Below, in pieces: positions 20,647-32,867 of a stretch of DNA of 64,000 bases (positions are counted from its first letter, which is position 1; every line of letters begins with the position of its first letter). A program made the translations under genes and the position numbers. Where the stretch lies: positions 3,115,501 through 3,179,500 of the forward strand of contig CM040102.1 of the NCBI GenBank assembly GCA_022496805.1, written 5' to 3'. Source of the DNA: Pohlia nutans. Lineage: Eukaryota; Streptophyta; Bryopsida; Bryales; Mniaceae. Under the pieces are notes generated by a model. It saw nothing but the letters and a program-made list of their open reading frames with translations, made no database searches and was not told the origin of the DNA.

Positions 20647-21631
20647 TGGTTTGGCTTCGGCCACTTTTCATCAGCTTCCCAACTCGCGTTCTCTCCTTTG
20701 TGTTTTGCAAAACGGATAATTATGTTGGCAATGGGGGCTAGGAGCGCATTGTCATGGTGTTTAGAGTTTAAGCTTAGGGTTGTCGTGCTCTTTAGGTTGT
20801 TGTTTTGCTCCTTAGGTCAATGTTTTGGGTTTAGGGTTTTTTTAGGGTTTAGACTTGTACATGTTGAACATTTACACTGCTTCTACATTTTCGGTGCTTG
20901 TGAGTTGACACTGGCTTCATCTCCTCTTTAGCACAAATGATCAGCACCAGACCTTGCATCGTGAGGTGAGTAGTTCTTTTGCCCCTATGTGTATGTTTTT
21001 TTAAGGGTTTTGAATAGGTTTATGGTGGACAAACTTTTGTTCGAATTTATTTGTTTCTTGACCAACATATGCAATGATCTTCACTAGAACTAGTCATATA
21101 AAATTTGGTCCTATCTTAGGTTTCATATCATGAATAATTGAATTTGTCATCTTAAAACTGTAAATTGTTGTTCTGTGTTGAGGATTACGCTCTGTTTTGT
21201 TTGTACTTAGAGTTATGCTTAGTTCAACTCTCTTGGGCCTATTTGCAGTTGTATCGTTCTACAATTTATAGGGTTTAGTATGCCAATGTGGGGTGCATAT
21301 GCTTTGTGTAGAGTAGGCAGTCTTGTGAGCTTACATGTCGAGACAGCGCCAGAAGAGTCTAAAACAAGGTAGCTCTTGGAGGATTATAAATAATACACCT
21401 ATTCATAGGTGCGATGACTGTTTTATCCACTTATTCTTGTTGCCTAGAGATGGTCGAAGTTCATAAAAAATGAATGAAAATAAAAAAATTGAATGAATAA
21501 AGTACATGTGCCATGCATGCTAGGTCTGCCTAGTATTTTGGTTTTTGGCTTTGGCTATATTGTCTTCAGCTATGACCACTGAATAGAAACTTGGCATTTG
21601 GCATTATGGTCCATGTCACATACAAAATTCC
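20647..21631. other. Intergenic stretch with telomere-like motif and MITE relic
   Basis: GGGTTTAGGGTTTTTTTAGG near 20828 is a telobox-like run. 20995-21175 carries decayed TAACCCC-family words (CAATGATCTTCACTAGAAC, TATAAAATTTGGTCCTATC). An open frame at 20644-20931 has no family features. Confidence 0.5.
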
Positions 21632-22246
21632 ATTCTATAAAAAATCACTCAAAAACATCACTAGTTAGATGCTTATAATTCTATTACAATTCAACGAATT
21701 ACATAGTAGCTACAATATTTATGATCCAAAGGTAGTCTTGGGCTTGTGATTGGAACCCTACTACAATACTTCAACCCTCAACGATACATAACACATTCAC
21801 ACAATATCTACATAACACATATTTTAGAACATTGGAATGCTCTCAAAAATAGGAACAATCTACATAACACATATTTTAGAACATTAGAATGCTCTCAAAA
21901 TTAGGAACTAACCAATGCCTCAACACACTAACCAAATCCAGTGTGGTAGACAGTTGCTCTACACAAAATTGAATTCTATAGAAAAATCACTCAAACACAT
22001 CACTAGATAGATGCTTATAATTCTATTACAATTCTATGAATTACTTAGTAGCTACAATAGTTATAATCCAAAGGTAGTCTTGGGCTCATGATTGGAACCC
22101 TACTACAATACTTCAACCCTCAACAATACATAACACATTCACACAATATCTACATAACACATATTTTAGAACATTAGAATGCTCTCAAAAATAGGAACTA
22201 ACCAATGCCTCAACACACTAACCAAATCTAGTGTGGTAGTCAATTG
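21632..22246. repeat. Two-copy tandem duplication, 341-bp period
   Basis: Blocks beginning ATTCTAT at 21632 and 21973 share long words in the same order: ATGCTTATAATTCTATTACA, CCAAAGGTAGTCTTGGGCT, CCCTACTACAATACTTCAAC, CACATTCACACAATATC, ACTAACCAAATC. The first copy has an additional internal 50-60 bp duplication (AATCTACATAACACATATTT). Confidence 0.88.
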
Positions 22247-22376
22247 CTATACTAAAGAAATGAAATGCTTTCACTTCAAGACCTTTCCTGTTTCTAACGT
22301 GATAAGCCTCTGAAAACAAAGTAATTACATCGTCATTTACAAGAAGAAGAAGAAGAATTCCCAACAACTTGCACTA

Positions 22377-25300
22377 CTACAACTTGCTGACCGTAGACAG
22401 ACTCAACGCTTTGGCCTGATCCCGGAGTTTGAACTTCTGCACCTTGCCAGTGGAGGTTTTGGGCAGGTTGCAGAACACGACGGTTTTCGGCACGTAATAG
22501 CGGGGGAGGTTGTTGCGGCAATACGCAAGAATGTCATCAGCAGTGGTGACATTCTTCGCAGACTCCCGCAACGTGACGAACGCACACGGCGACTCGCCCC
22601 ATTGCTTGTCCGGGCGCGCCACCACGGCCGCTTCCATCACTCCGGGGTGCTTGAACAACACCGACTCTATCTCAATGGAGCTGATGTTCTCGCCTCCGGA
22701 GATGATGATGTCCTTGGACCGGTCCTTCACTTCGATGTACCCGTCCGGGTGCACCACTCCCAGGTCGCCGCTGTGGAACCACCCTCCCTCAAACGCCTGC
22801 CTGCACAACCACAAGTAGCTCTAACTTCAGTGACTGACCCCAGGGAGTGCACTCTTTAACCCCTAAAGGACCAAGGATTCATGGTTTTAAAATGGCAAGT
22901 TTAAACAATCGTATTGTGAAAATTATAATTTGAATGGGACCAAATTTTATATCACTGGAATTAGTGAAGAATATTACATACGTTGAATAATTTTTCTATA
23001 AAAAGTTAACAAAAAAGAATCTACATAAAACCTACTCAAAATTACTGAAAAAACAGGAGCCACCTGTTGGCCTTATGGTCCTTTAGGGGTTAAGTACCGT
23101 AAATATACGCGTGCATGCACAACAAGGGTATTATTTAGAACAAGCATGTACAAAATGTAAGTATGGGAGACATTGCAATCGAGCGGAAAGTAGATATACA
23201 TGGGGCCTGGAGTTAAATGCCTCATTTTTAGCCCCTATGCATATATGGCAATGTATTTTGAGATTTGTACTTGATTTTAGCAAAAAAAAAAAAAAAAAAA
23301 AAAACAACGTATAAGGGGTGTTATAATAAGGGGATGCACGCACATGATTCCTTGCATTATTGAATAGTACACTCCCTGAGTCAGTGACATCCCATGAGAG
23401 GCAAAAAGGAAGAGTTAGAAATGGCCGCATTTCTAAATGAAACGACAGCACCCATATCAAACCAGAAGCCGTCTCGAAATACAACCATGAAAACGATACT
23501 ACAAAAAATGTACATGAATACGTAGGAGTGTTATGTTAGAGGCGATAATAACAATAAGGACTTGCATGTACGTAATCTTCTTCTTTATCAATATTGGAGT
23601 TATCCTAAAAGAGAAGTTGTGTTTGAACAAGATTCCATGTGTTTTGCTTTAATATATTCTTATTTGTTCACTCTAAGATGTAGAAGAGCTTATTCTCATT
23701 ATTAGGTGTGTAAGAGCTTGGCGGTCTTCAAATTCATGCACAACTAGATTGGCGATGTAAAAAAAGACGGCTAAACTAGTTGTGCATGAGTTTGAAGACC
23801 ACCAAGCTAATAATGAGAGGCCACTAAGCTCTTCCGCATCTTATAACTATTTGGAGTGAACAAATAAGAGTGTATTAAAGCAAAACACATGGTTGTTCTT
23901 GTTCAAACACAACTTCTCTTTTAGGATAACTTTATTATTACTTATTGAATAATAAGGGCCACTTCACACTATGGTTGAAGGTCGAGAGGCCGTTGATTTC
24001 CACCAATCAAATTGAAAGAAACCATGGGTTCGGACTCCTGACCCTCCACACTAGAGGCCAAAATCCAACGGCCGTCGCTCTCCAAAATGCCTACGTGGCA
24101 GTACTTTTTGACCAAGGCGATGGCCTCTTGAAAGGAAGTTTGGGTCGGACGGGAATGGAAACCCAAACTATGGTCGAGAGTCCGTTGATTTCTTTTCATA
24201 AAAAATGAAAACTATATTTTATGCCTATTTTCAGTAGATTTCTTTGAACTCTCAACAAAGCTTGGACTCTCAATCCCACGACCTCTCCACTTGGACGGCC
24301 ATAGTGTGAAGCAGCCCTAAGAGTATATTAAAGCAAAACACATGGTTGTTCTTCTTCAAACACAGCTTCTATTTTAGGATAACTCTGTTATCACTTATTG
24401 AATAATAATGAGCTACAAGAGGAGCGGATTACCTAGTGGCCTCCTCGTCTCGGAAGTAGCCCTTCATGACGGTGCTGCCGCGGACCATAATCTCACCGAT
24501 TTGCTTGCCATCACGGGCGACGGGCAGCATGGTGCTGGGGTCCAAGACATCGGCGCCTTGGAGGCCCAAGTGGGCGAAGCCCTGGCGGGCTTTGAGACGA
24601 GCGCGTTGCTCCGAAGGCAAGAGATCGTACTCAGGCTTCCAAGTGCACACAAGAGCAGGGCCATAGGTTTCGGTGAGGCCGTAGCTATGGATCACAGAGA
24701 AGCCCTGGTCCTCCATGCTGCTGAGCACAGACGGAGGCGGGGGCGCACCGCCCGTGAGCGCCGCGACTTTGCCAGGAAGCGGCTTGCGTTCGTGCGGCGC
24801 GGCGTTGGCGATCAGGTTGAGCACCACCGGCGCCCCGCACAGATGCGTCACCTGTGAGCAATGCCAGCCTCTTTAGCAAAATTAGCATAGACGTGAAGAT
24901 TTGATAGCGAAAATTTCTAGATTCCTTCATACATTTGAAGCAAATTACTATATGTAGTATAAATTGGCTAATTTCACCATATTGGGAGAAGCCATTTGGC
25001 TAAAAAGTAGTTGCTAATGAAGTTATCTTATAAGTTATGAGTTTAGAGACCACCAAGCTCTTATAACACCGGCTAAGGTAGAGATACCTTAAACCACCAC
25101 GACACCTAAAACCACCAACTTCTACACCCCTCTTTCATTTCAGGAAGGAAATGTAGACTTTCGTTACATGATTTATGCATCAATTGCTAAAAAGTTAAGT
25201 CAGGTATTGACAACTTACATTTCCTCCCTAAAAAGAAGAAAGGGTGTAGAAGTTGGTGGTTTTAGGTTCATGGTGGTTTTAGGTACCCTCTACCTTAGAA

Positions 25301-28300
25301 TGTAGTATCGGGAACCTCTCGTGTATTGTCTCGTGTAGAATGTAGCCAGCGGGTACATTTGCCAAGGTGAGGTTCCCGATACTGCATGTGTTCCTTACAC
25401 ACCTAATAATGAGAGGCCACTAAGCTCTTCTACATCTTATAACTGTTTAGAGTGAACAAATAAGAGTATATTAAAGCAAAACAAATGGTATCTTGTTCAA
25501 ACACAACTTCTCTTTTAGGATATCTCTATTGAGTAAAAATTAGCATCAAAATTTTCTTTTGTAGCCACTTGGCTAAAATTCGCACAAATTCATTTTCACT
25601 GGTACTCACCTTGTGCTTCACGATCAAGTCGTAGATGGCCTTGACTTCCACGTTGCGCAGGATGACATTGGTGCCGGCTATGGCCGCCATCCCCCACGAG
25701 AATCCCCAGCCGTTGCAGTGAAACATGGGCAGCGTCCACAGGTACACCGCCTCGTCTGGCATGCCCCACGCTTGCACTGTTATCAACGGACACAGATATG
25801 CTCCCCTGAAAAAAAAAAGCACAACCACATCAATGCACAGAAATCGTCAGGTAAAGAATTCTTCTACCAGCAACTCTGAAGGTCATTCAAAAATTACAGG
25901 GCATACAATGTAGTTCTCCACCAACATTACTTAATTAGACTCTGAAAATAGTAAGGAAGCCACTCACAAGGACTGTCCGGGAAGAACCGGCGGTTAGTTA
26001 CAAGTAAGCCAGTTGATTTTTTGAAATAGCTCGTTGAATCTCAGCAAAACACCGAACTAAAGGACTAAAAATTAGTTATATTTAGTATTCATAGACGAAA
26101 TATACAAGATATATTCTGGAAAAATCAATTGCTTTTGGAAAATAAAGGAAATTGACTGGTTGACTCAAAAAGCATCCCAAACAGTGCTTGCAAGTCATCA
26201 CGCATGGATTGTGGGGACACATGTAGTATCGGGAACCTCACCTCGGCAAATGTACGGGCTTGCTACATTCTACACAAGATAATACACGGGAGGTTCCCAG
26301 TACTTCATTTTAGCCAGATTGTGCAATCATTAAAAAAAAAAGATACACTAACTTGAGTAGTTTTGAGGGCCCTGAACTAGGTTGTAGTATTCAGTGTCTC
26401 TCTCCAAATAAATTGTTGAGGTGTGGTGGTTACCTGTGGTGATAGAGAACGCCCTTAGGGCGAGAGGTAGTACCAGAAGTGTAATTCAAAGAGATGGTCT
26501 CCCAGTCATCCTTGGGCCACTGGATGGGAAACGCAGGGTCTCCACTCTGCAGCAACTCCTCGTACTCCACGAGCACTCCCCAGCCGGGAAGAAACGTCTG
26601 GAAACTGATCTTGCCCGCCTCGACTCGGTCTTCGATGACCACGATGTGAGGCTTGACCGCAGGCGCATCCGCAGATCCCATCCACATGCGCAGCGCCTCC
26701 TGCGCCAGCTGCAGGTACTGCGAGTCCACGAACAATGCCTTGGTTTCGCTGTGCGCCAGCACCACGGAGACGGTGCGCGCGTCCAGGCGCGAGTTGATGG
26801 AGTTGAGCACGGCTCGTGCCATGGTCACGCCAAAATTCATCTCGTATACGGCGGGCGAGTTCGGCGACAACACGGACACCTACACGTGCAAGAAAAACAA
26901 CATAACATTCAGTAGCTTGCAGCGGCTCTGCCTAGATCAGGAATTTAGGATCTCAACGATTTCCTTGCAACATCCGATATTTCATGGGTTCGTACATTTT
27001 TCGCACAGATTTCGCGCTAATTTTGCACTGAATCTGCACAGCTTCTAAATTCACTATTTTTGTTATCTTACACAGTGTAGAATCTGTGCGGAATTAATGC
27101 AAAATCCGTGCAAAAAATGTACAAAGCCATGAAATATCGAATGCTGCACAGAAATCATTTTAAATCCGTCGGATCCTAAATTCTTGATGATTAGTCCCAC
27201 AAGAGAATGTACAGCATTTTCGTCACCCCACATGACCTTCATCGGTAGCTAACTGGACCCATGAGTCCCAAGATGATGAGCAACTGCATGGACCATCAGA
27301 GAACCCGCTAAGTACCTCGCATGCTTGCATGGCATTCATCCCTTTCTGCTTGCGGCCTCAGGTGGCATGGATGGAAGGAAAGGTAGAGCACATGAAGGCT
27401 ACTGAATGTTATGAAGCTGGACATTCCTACACTTGAAATGGATCCTTCAAATCTTTTCTTACTTACTACAGAAATGGATCCTTCAAACTACCAGGCATAC
27501 GGGAAACAGAAAGAGCTAGATCCAGCATTTACAATTCACATGATACAATCACAAAACTTGAACGGTCTTGAGTTTCACAATGGTATAGTAGAGTTATCCT
27601 TTACAAATTTTGAACAAATCGATCCATTACTGCACAAATGTATCCTTCAAAAACCTGGCAAATGGAATAAAAAAAAAGGAGCTTGATCCGGCATATACAA
27701 CTCAAATGATACAATCACAAAATTTGAACGCTTCAAAGTTTCACAATGGTATAATAGAGTTATCCGTTACCTCAACAAGTTTTGAACCTTGTGCATGAAA
27801 TCAATCTAGATTCTTATTGACTTATATTCAAAACTCAAAGCAAAGTGGAATTCAAAACCTTTATTAACCAAAACTCTAATTACTGCACAAACGGATCTTT
27901 CAAACCACCACGAGAGGGGACAAACTAAAAAAAATACCTTGTATGTATGAAGAAACAAGCATTCAGCATAAAATTTGAGCATGCCTAAGAGGTCTTCACA
28001 ACATATACTAAGAGCATCCTCACCACGGGGTATCCCATATCTGTATCTGGACGAACTTCATCCAGATAGCAGTGAAAACCCTCACACCGCAATCCCGTAT
28101 CAGAAAAAAATTCCTGGACTGGATCCCGAATCTTGGATACTGACTTCGTTTTCCAGGATTGAAAGTTGCTATCCGCATCGCTCATTTTACCCAATTTTTT
28201 TACTCGTTTTCACCTCCGCGGCAATTTCGAAGTGTTGTATTAGGGTTTGAAGAGGGAACATGCTAAAACGAGGTTTCTAGATTTACCTTTCCAAGAGTCC

Positions 28301-28880
28301 ACGGTGCAGAGCCTGCTACTGGATCTGGAAAACGGGAAAAAACTCATCCCTTTCCAGATCCCCAATACCGAATTGCGGTGAGGATGCTCTAAGACCCAAG
28401 TTCCATGGGTGAAGTATCTCACAAAAATGCTCTAAGACCCAAGTTCCATGGGTGAAGTATCTCACCAAAAATGTTCAAGTTTTTAGGGATTTCGGGGAAC
28501 AAAGCTCCACATTTCCAGTGAGCTTTTGACAAAAAAAAAAAAAAAGTGGTGGAGAAGTAGTCATGGAGGTTCTCAAGCCAAGAGTAGAACTCACAACAGA
28601 AACCGAAAAACCATAAACCCTAGAATGCAAGTTTGTACTCGAATCCAGAAACCCTAAAATGCCATTCTGTGTTCGGAAACGGAGAATGAGTTACCGTGTG
28701 GCCGACGTCGACGAGTTGCGAGATTTTGGACGCGAGGCGGCGGCAACGCTCCATGGTTTGCGCCCACGTCCATCGCAGATCGCCGTAAACGATGGACGTG
28801 CGTTCGCCGTAGAGCGAGGCCGTGCGCTCCAGAAACGTAATGGGCGTCAGGGGTGCGTAATTCGCCGCGCATTTGGCCAT
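22377..28880 (-). CDS. AAE1-like acyl-activating enzyme (AMP-binding), peroxisomal
   Basis: This is a plant acyl/acetate-CoA ligase of the ANL superfamily: it adenylates a short carboxylic acid and then forms its CoA thioester. Exons 28880-28695, 26879-26434, 25805-25610, 24851-24433 and 22800-22377 join in phase to 556 residues, the full family length. It begins [20 protein letters not shown]. Exon 2 carries the AMP-binding motif [12 protein letters not shown] (about residues 195-206), exon 3 [17 protein letters not shown], and exon 4 [11 protein letters not shown]. Exon 5 carries [10 protein letters not shown], the hinge [18 protein letters not shown] and the catalytic-Lys motif [12 protein letters not shown]. 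The last residues are SKL, a textbook type-1 peroxisomal signal. The closest remembered relative is Arabidopsis AAE1; the actual acid cannot be read from sequence. All four introns, about 4.8 kb together, are crowded with MITEs. Confidence 0.94.
22857..23092. mobile_element. TAACCCCTAAAGGACC-family MITE (236 bp)
   Basis: Termini TAACCCCTAAAGGACCAAGG and GGTCCTTTAGGGGTTA, in inverted orientation to 17743-17969. It lies in the last AAE intron, 57 bp from exon 5. A run of 24 A's follows at 23281-23304. Confidence 0.88.
23597..23935. mobile_element. Long foldback element (~340 bp) in AAE intron 4
   Basis: GAGTTATCCTAAAAGAGAAG at the left pairs with CTTCTCTTTTAGGATAAC at the right, with continuing complementarity (AACACATGG / CCATGTGTTT, TTGTTCACTCTAAGATG and so on). 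An inner inverted pair (TTCATGCACAACTAG / CTAGTTGTGCATGAG) surrounds the loop. About 90 bp of its right end is repeated at 24320-24409 and about 150 bp at 25398-25545. Confidence 0.8.
23956..24317. mobile_element. Tourist-like (PIF/Harbinger) MITE with TAA target duplication
   Basis: Ends GGGCCACTTCACACTATGG and CCATAGTGTGAAGCAGCCC are inverted. TAA flanks each side, the 3-bp TWA duplication of PIF/Harbinger elements. The interior has GAGAGGCCGTTGATTTC and its inverted counterpart. It sits between two direct copies of a ~90-bp block (23868-23954 and 24320-24409). The related ends at 46176-46775 share CACTATGG. Confidence 0.8.
25073..25298. mobile_element. Foldback element with CTAAGGTAGAG ends (226 bp) in AAE intron 3
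   Basis: CTAAGGTAGAGATACCTTAA pairs with AGGTACCCTCTACCTTAG. The arms continue through CCACCAACTTCTACACCC and GGGTGTAGAAGTTGGTGG. It interrupts an older repeat whose pieces (CCACCAAGCTCTTATAAC, GAGAGGCCACTAAGCTC) lie on either side. Confidence 0.8.
25302..25386. repeat. 85-bp inverted-repeat element, copy 1
   Basis: GTAGTATCGGGAACCTC at the left and GAGGTTCCCGATACTGC at the right. The internal words GTACATTTGCC and TGTAGAATGTAGCC recur in inverted orientation in copy 2 at 26223-26305, on the other side of AAE exon 3. Confidence 0.8.
26223..26305. repeat. 83-bp inverted-repeat element, copy 2 (opposite orientation)
   Basis: GTAGTATCGGGAACCTCACC to GAGGTTCCCAGTAC. It is the reverse complement of 25302-25386 with a few changes and lies about 840 bp away in AAE intron 2, so the pair could fold around exon 3. 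Confidence 0.8.
26901..27413. mobile_element. CATAACATTCAGTAGC-family element in AAE intron 1
   Basis: It starts CATAACATTCAGTAGC and ends GGCTACTGAATGTTATG. It starts only 21 bp from the exon 2 boundary (26879), so it abuts the intron's 3' splice region. A second element type (26937-27187) is nested inside it. Confidence 0.78.
26937..27187. mobile_element. Nested foldback with GAATTTAGGATC ends
   Basis: GAATTTAGGATCTCAACGAT pairs with GGATCCTAAATTC. The inner arms include GATATTTCATGGGTTCGTAC and 'gtgcaaaaaatgtac', with many 'gcacagat' words. The same family is at 48437-48880, and a single end is seen near 1520. Confidence 0.75.
28011..28390. mobile_element. MITE with AGAGCATCCTCACC ends (380 bp)
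   Basis: AGAGCATCCTCACCACGGGG and GCGGTGAGGATGCTCT are inverted. AGAGCATC is a common hAT-like MITE start in plants. It lies in AAE intron 1. Confidence 0.75.
28391..28474. repeat. 43-bp tandem duplication next to the MITE end
   Basis: AAGACCCAAGTTCCATGGGT followed by GAAGTATCTCAC occurs twice in a row (28391 and 28434). The copies are separated by 'aaaaatgctct', which echoes the MITE terminus. Confidence 0.85.
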
Positions 28881-31800
28881 GATAGCACGAAATTCTCCAG
28901 CCTCTTGAATTCTCCAGCAATCAAACGATCGAGAAGAAGAATTCTCACTTGTTTGTCATCGAATTCTAAAACTCAAATGCCGCCAACCTCTGCAGTAGCA
29001 GCGGATCGATGCAACAAGAGACTTGAGCAGATCACAGCACTCTTTGTCTACTGCATCATGAATGCTGGGATTTGCAAACCTTGATGCCGACGGAGTCATT
29101 TGATTCTTCTTTTCATCACTTAGTTGGTTCTGATTGCTTTTCATCGCTCTTTTCTCTTCGTTCCGAATGCTCCGCAGGATCGTGTCGCTTTCTTGGGGGA
29201 AGAGAATTTGTGCCGTGGCGGGGTCCTTGAAACCCATTCCTGACCAGGTACACAAAACCAACCACTCTAGATTCTTGCCTAATTTCTAGATTTTGAAAGG
29301 GAAGATGTACCTCTTTTGTACATTAGAGCATACGTTCAATTTATGGTAAGCCTACGACTTCCACTTTGAAAATTTGTACTTATTCAAATAGTTATCAAAA
29401 AAAATTAATTAAATATGAAAACTTCTTAATTTTTTAGTGCTAAAAGAGGAAAATAATCAAAATATCGATTCATTTATCCCAAGTATAGTGCATGTCTTAT
29501 TTGATCGGTTTTAGGTGTCTCAACCTTAGCGATAAAAGAGGTGTTGAGATCATTCCCAAACATTTGTTGCACATAGAGATTCCTACATTCTTAAATGTGT
29601 TACTTCTTACGTTGGCATCAATTGTTGCATGCGTGTCGATATATTTCATGTTTTCGGAGTTGTTGTTTTGGTATTGGTTAAGCTTCAATAGAATGTTAGG
29701 ATTTTAGGCTTAAATAGTCAAAACAGTCGGCACTTGTCAGGATTTTGGCTTAAACAGTCAAAACAGCCAACACTTGTAGGAGAATTTAACTCCTAAATGC
29801 CTAAAGGTTTTGGGCAAGACCTAAATGTATATAAAATGAGGCTTCTTCAACTTTTTTGAGCTTCAACTCTAGAAGCATATGTAAAACATTCTTATCAAAA
29901 AACATCGGAATGGTTCAATTTGAAATTCAATGTTTATATATTTTTCAAATAAATTACAAGAAAAAACTTTTAAAATCCACTTTGAAGTTTTAAATAAGAA
30001 CTTTAAAATTCTAAAAACTCTTATTTAAAAATCCACTTCCCTAAATTTTTTAATAATCTCATCTTGTAATTCATCATGATTGGTTGAAATGGTTATGCTT
30101 CAATGGTAGTGTAGTTGTTTACATAAGTTTTATTTTTGGTTCAATAAAGGTGTCCTCGTATCTCCTTGTAAGCAATCAAAAGATAATTGTATAAGCTAAA
30201 ATATTGCATGTTATGCAAAAGAAGATTCAATGTTGTACATTATACACTTTTAGCCAATCGTTTCAAAATTGATAAGATAATGAGAATTTTAGCTTTCTTC
30301 ATATAACTAAAACGATAATCTCTTTTAAAATCAAACTTAAACATATTGCGACATTATTACTTAATCTAACCATATAGATGTCATAGAATAGTCACTGTCA
30401 TATATAACTTTCATTTGTATGTGAGCATTGAAGAATAGATTTAGTGCACATTCAAACGCTCAAAACTTTGGAAATTATTTTTTGTCAAAATAGAAGCTCA
30501 CATAAAATTAAAGGACCAAGTAAATTCAATTTTATTTTTTTCTTTATGAAACTTTGACTTACATGAAAAAAATCACCAAAAAAAAATAAAAAATGATGAA
30601 TGATTATATACATCACCCAAAAAAATAGATGCTTAGGTAGGTTTAGGGGTAAACCCAAGTTCCAACGAGTATAGTTACTACAATACTATTAGAAATCTTT
30701 TTTTAAGATTTGTGTACTCAAACTTCTAATTGTGATTTACATATGCTCCCAATGCACCTCAATGTTCATTGTTTAATCTTAAAAGGTCCTTTGGAGATAG
30801 TAGATACATTTGTGTATATTTGGCATTTGTTGTAAGTAGAAAGTTCCAAATTGAAACCTCAATAGCTCATTAAAATCATGTCGACATGAATTTTAACTTT
30901 ACTTTTAATATCAAATCTATAGGAGGTGTAGAACCATTGTAAATACAATGAAATGTTGTTGTATAATACTCATTAGAATGGGCCCCTTGGACCTTTAAAG
31001 ATGAACTGAATTGCATGTATTCATGCAAGACATTTGTGTGTAATTTACTAAGAGCATCTCCAACAACGCTCACTAATACCGTATAAATAATATTTTATAG
31101 TGCAATCCATAGTGCTAGTGGAGATGCTCTTAGGGCAGGCTTCCATGTCAGCATCCGACTGGTGAATACATCAAAAGAATAAAAAATGAGGTCCCAACTT
31201 CCACCCATGCTTGGTGAGCGACAAAAACAAAATTGCAAAGGCATCCACTTCAGCCATGCTTGGTGGGCCATGTGATTGATTGTTTTGAAAAATAATTATA
31301 ATTAAAGTAGGAAAACCAAAAACGGTTAATGCCCTCAAGGCGTGCACTAGAGTTTTTTAAAAGCAGGGAGGTGGTAGACCGAAAATGGAGAATTTTTGCA
31401 TGACGAGGATTACTAAAAATTTACTAAAAATTACTAATTTTTTTGGAATCTTGTGTGCGGTTTTCTGTGATATTAGTTTACCGTTTTAGGTGCTTTCATG
31501 TGTAGAAAAGGAAGAGTCTAGTATACAAGAAGGGGGTTTGACAAACTTCCCACTTTGAGAAATTGTAGATAATTATTTACAGGGAATAAAAATACGAAAC
31601 AACTTGCATTCTTCATCATTTCTTCTTCTTCATCTCAAAAAAATTTCACATAATTTCTAACTCCATTCCTTCTGGTCAAATCACCTTATTATCACCATTT
31701 TTGGTTTTCCCACCTTATATCTATTGAATTGCTCGACGGAGGTGTGGAGGTGTGCATGGAAGTGCTCTGCGCTAATTTTATCGGTGGAGCCATATTCAAG

Positions 31801-32867
31801 GACGGGCCGGCCCTACTGTAGGCATACTAAAAACAAATTTAGTGTACAGTTCAGGTTGAATTTTTTGGTGATTCGTAGCTACCAGCAATGCCTTAACACG
31901 GAATGTTGTTATTAAAGCAATTATTTATCAGAGGCTAAATATTCATTCCTTTTGACAGATTAGAGACTAAATATAGATTTATAATATAAATGTTACCTTG
32001 CCGTGATTGGCTCAGTCTGGTTAAAATATAGAAATGAAACGATGATTGAGTGACACCATTGTCATTGGAGTTGAAAATGATGAAGTTGAAAACATTTCAT
32101 CATATTTTGAAAATTCATAACTTGTTTATACGATGCATGCATAATGTAAAAGTTTTCTTGGAATCCTCTTTCACTTGCCAATAACTAGCCACTGGAAAGC
32201 AATTCTACAAACTTATCCAGTAATATATCACATCTCCAGCAAATATTTATAATAATAATCATACAAGCAAACGAAAATAAATCCTACCGTATTCATGCAT
32301 TGCATTACTTTTCAACCATATGTGCACAATTTAAACTAGTCCAGAAAATTTTACTGCAGCGCCTTCAGTGCAGAAAGAAACCTAGCCCACAGAAAACGCT
32401 GGGGTCAAACTGCACGTAAATGAGGCTAAATCTCTCTACTCCAAGTTGCAACATTCACTGATCTATGTATCTATATATCCAACATTCACAAAAATGAACG
32501 TAGATATGAATATCACCTACTCTACATTTGCCTATCGGCCAAACTTTCCACAAAAGCCCTTAGCATCAACCTCATGTACATCTTGTGGCAGGATGATGCC
32601 AATGCAGCCATTGTCGGCCTCCCTCACATTCAGCTGGATATTCCTAACCAGGCTAAAGTCTACAAAAGAATTGATGGATTCGACATCCTTATTATAAGAC
32701 GTGGAGTGACCTGGAGCATGCTCCAACAATCAAAATGCAACAAATGTCTCTAGATTCTCTCAAGCAAACCGCTCACTCACCACTGACGAGTGCTGCCTGG
32801 CATTCATTGCTTGCCAACCAGGCTCACGCAGAAGTCTTTGCTTGTGCATTTACAGGCTCTCAGAAAT
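28881..32867. other. Spacer between AAE promoter and clathrin 3' end
   Basis: 28881-29280 should hold the AAE 5' leader and promoter. 29300-32400 is AT-rich with no recognisable gene. 32400-32867 is the probable 3' UTR of clathrin heavy chain; the small open frame on its minus strand (32532-32729) has no family features. Confidence 0.55.
31048..31133. mobile_element. Small hAT-like MITE (86 bp)
   Basis: CTAAGAGCATCTCCA and TGGAGATGCTCTTAG form perfect 15-bp inverted ends around an AT-rich core. GAGCATCTCCA is a very common plant MITE terminus. Confidence 0.8.

Noticed and set aside
20820..20850. Interstitial telomere repeat
   Set aside because: Only two or three imperfect TTTAGGG units; such teloboxes are scattered through plant promoters and spacers.
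24408..24857. 149-codon open frame on the plus strand
   Set aside because: It is antisense to AAE exon 4. The minus strand carries conserved ligase motifs, and the open frame is a by-product of GC-rich coding sequence.
28881..32867. Search for a retrotransposon or hidden gene in the long spacer
   Set aside because: No reverse transcriptase, integrase, gag or LTR pair could be recognised; the frames are short and AT-driven.
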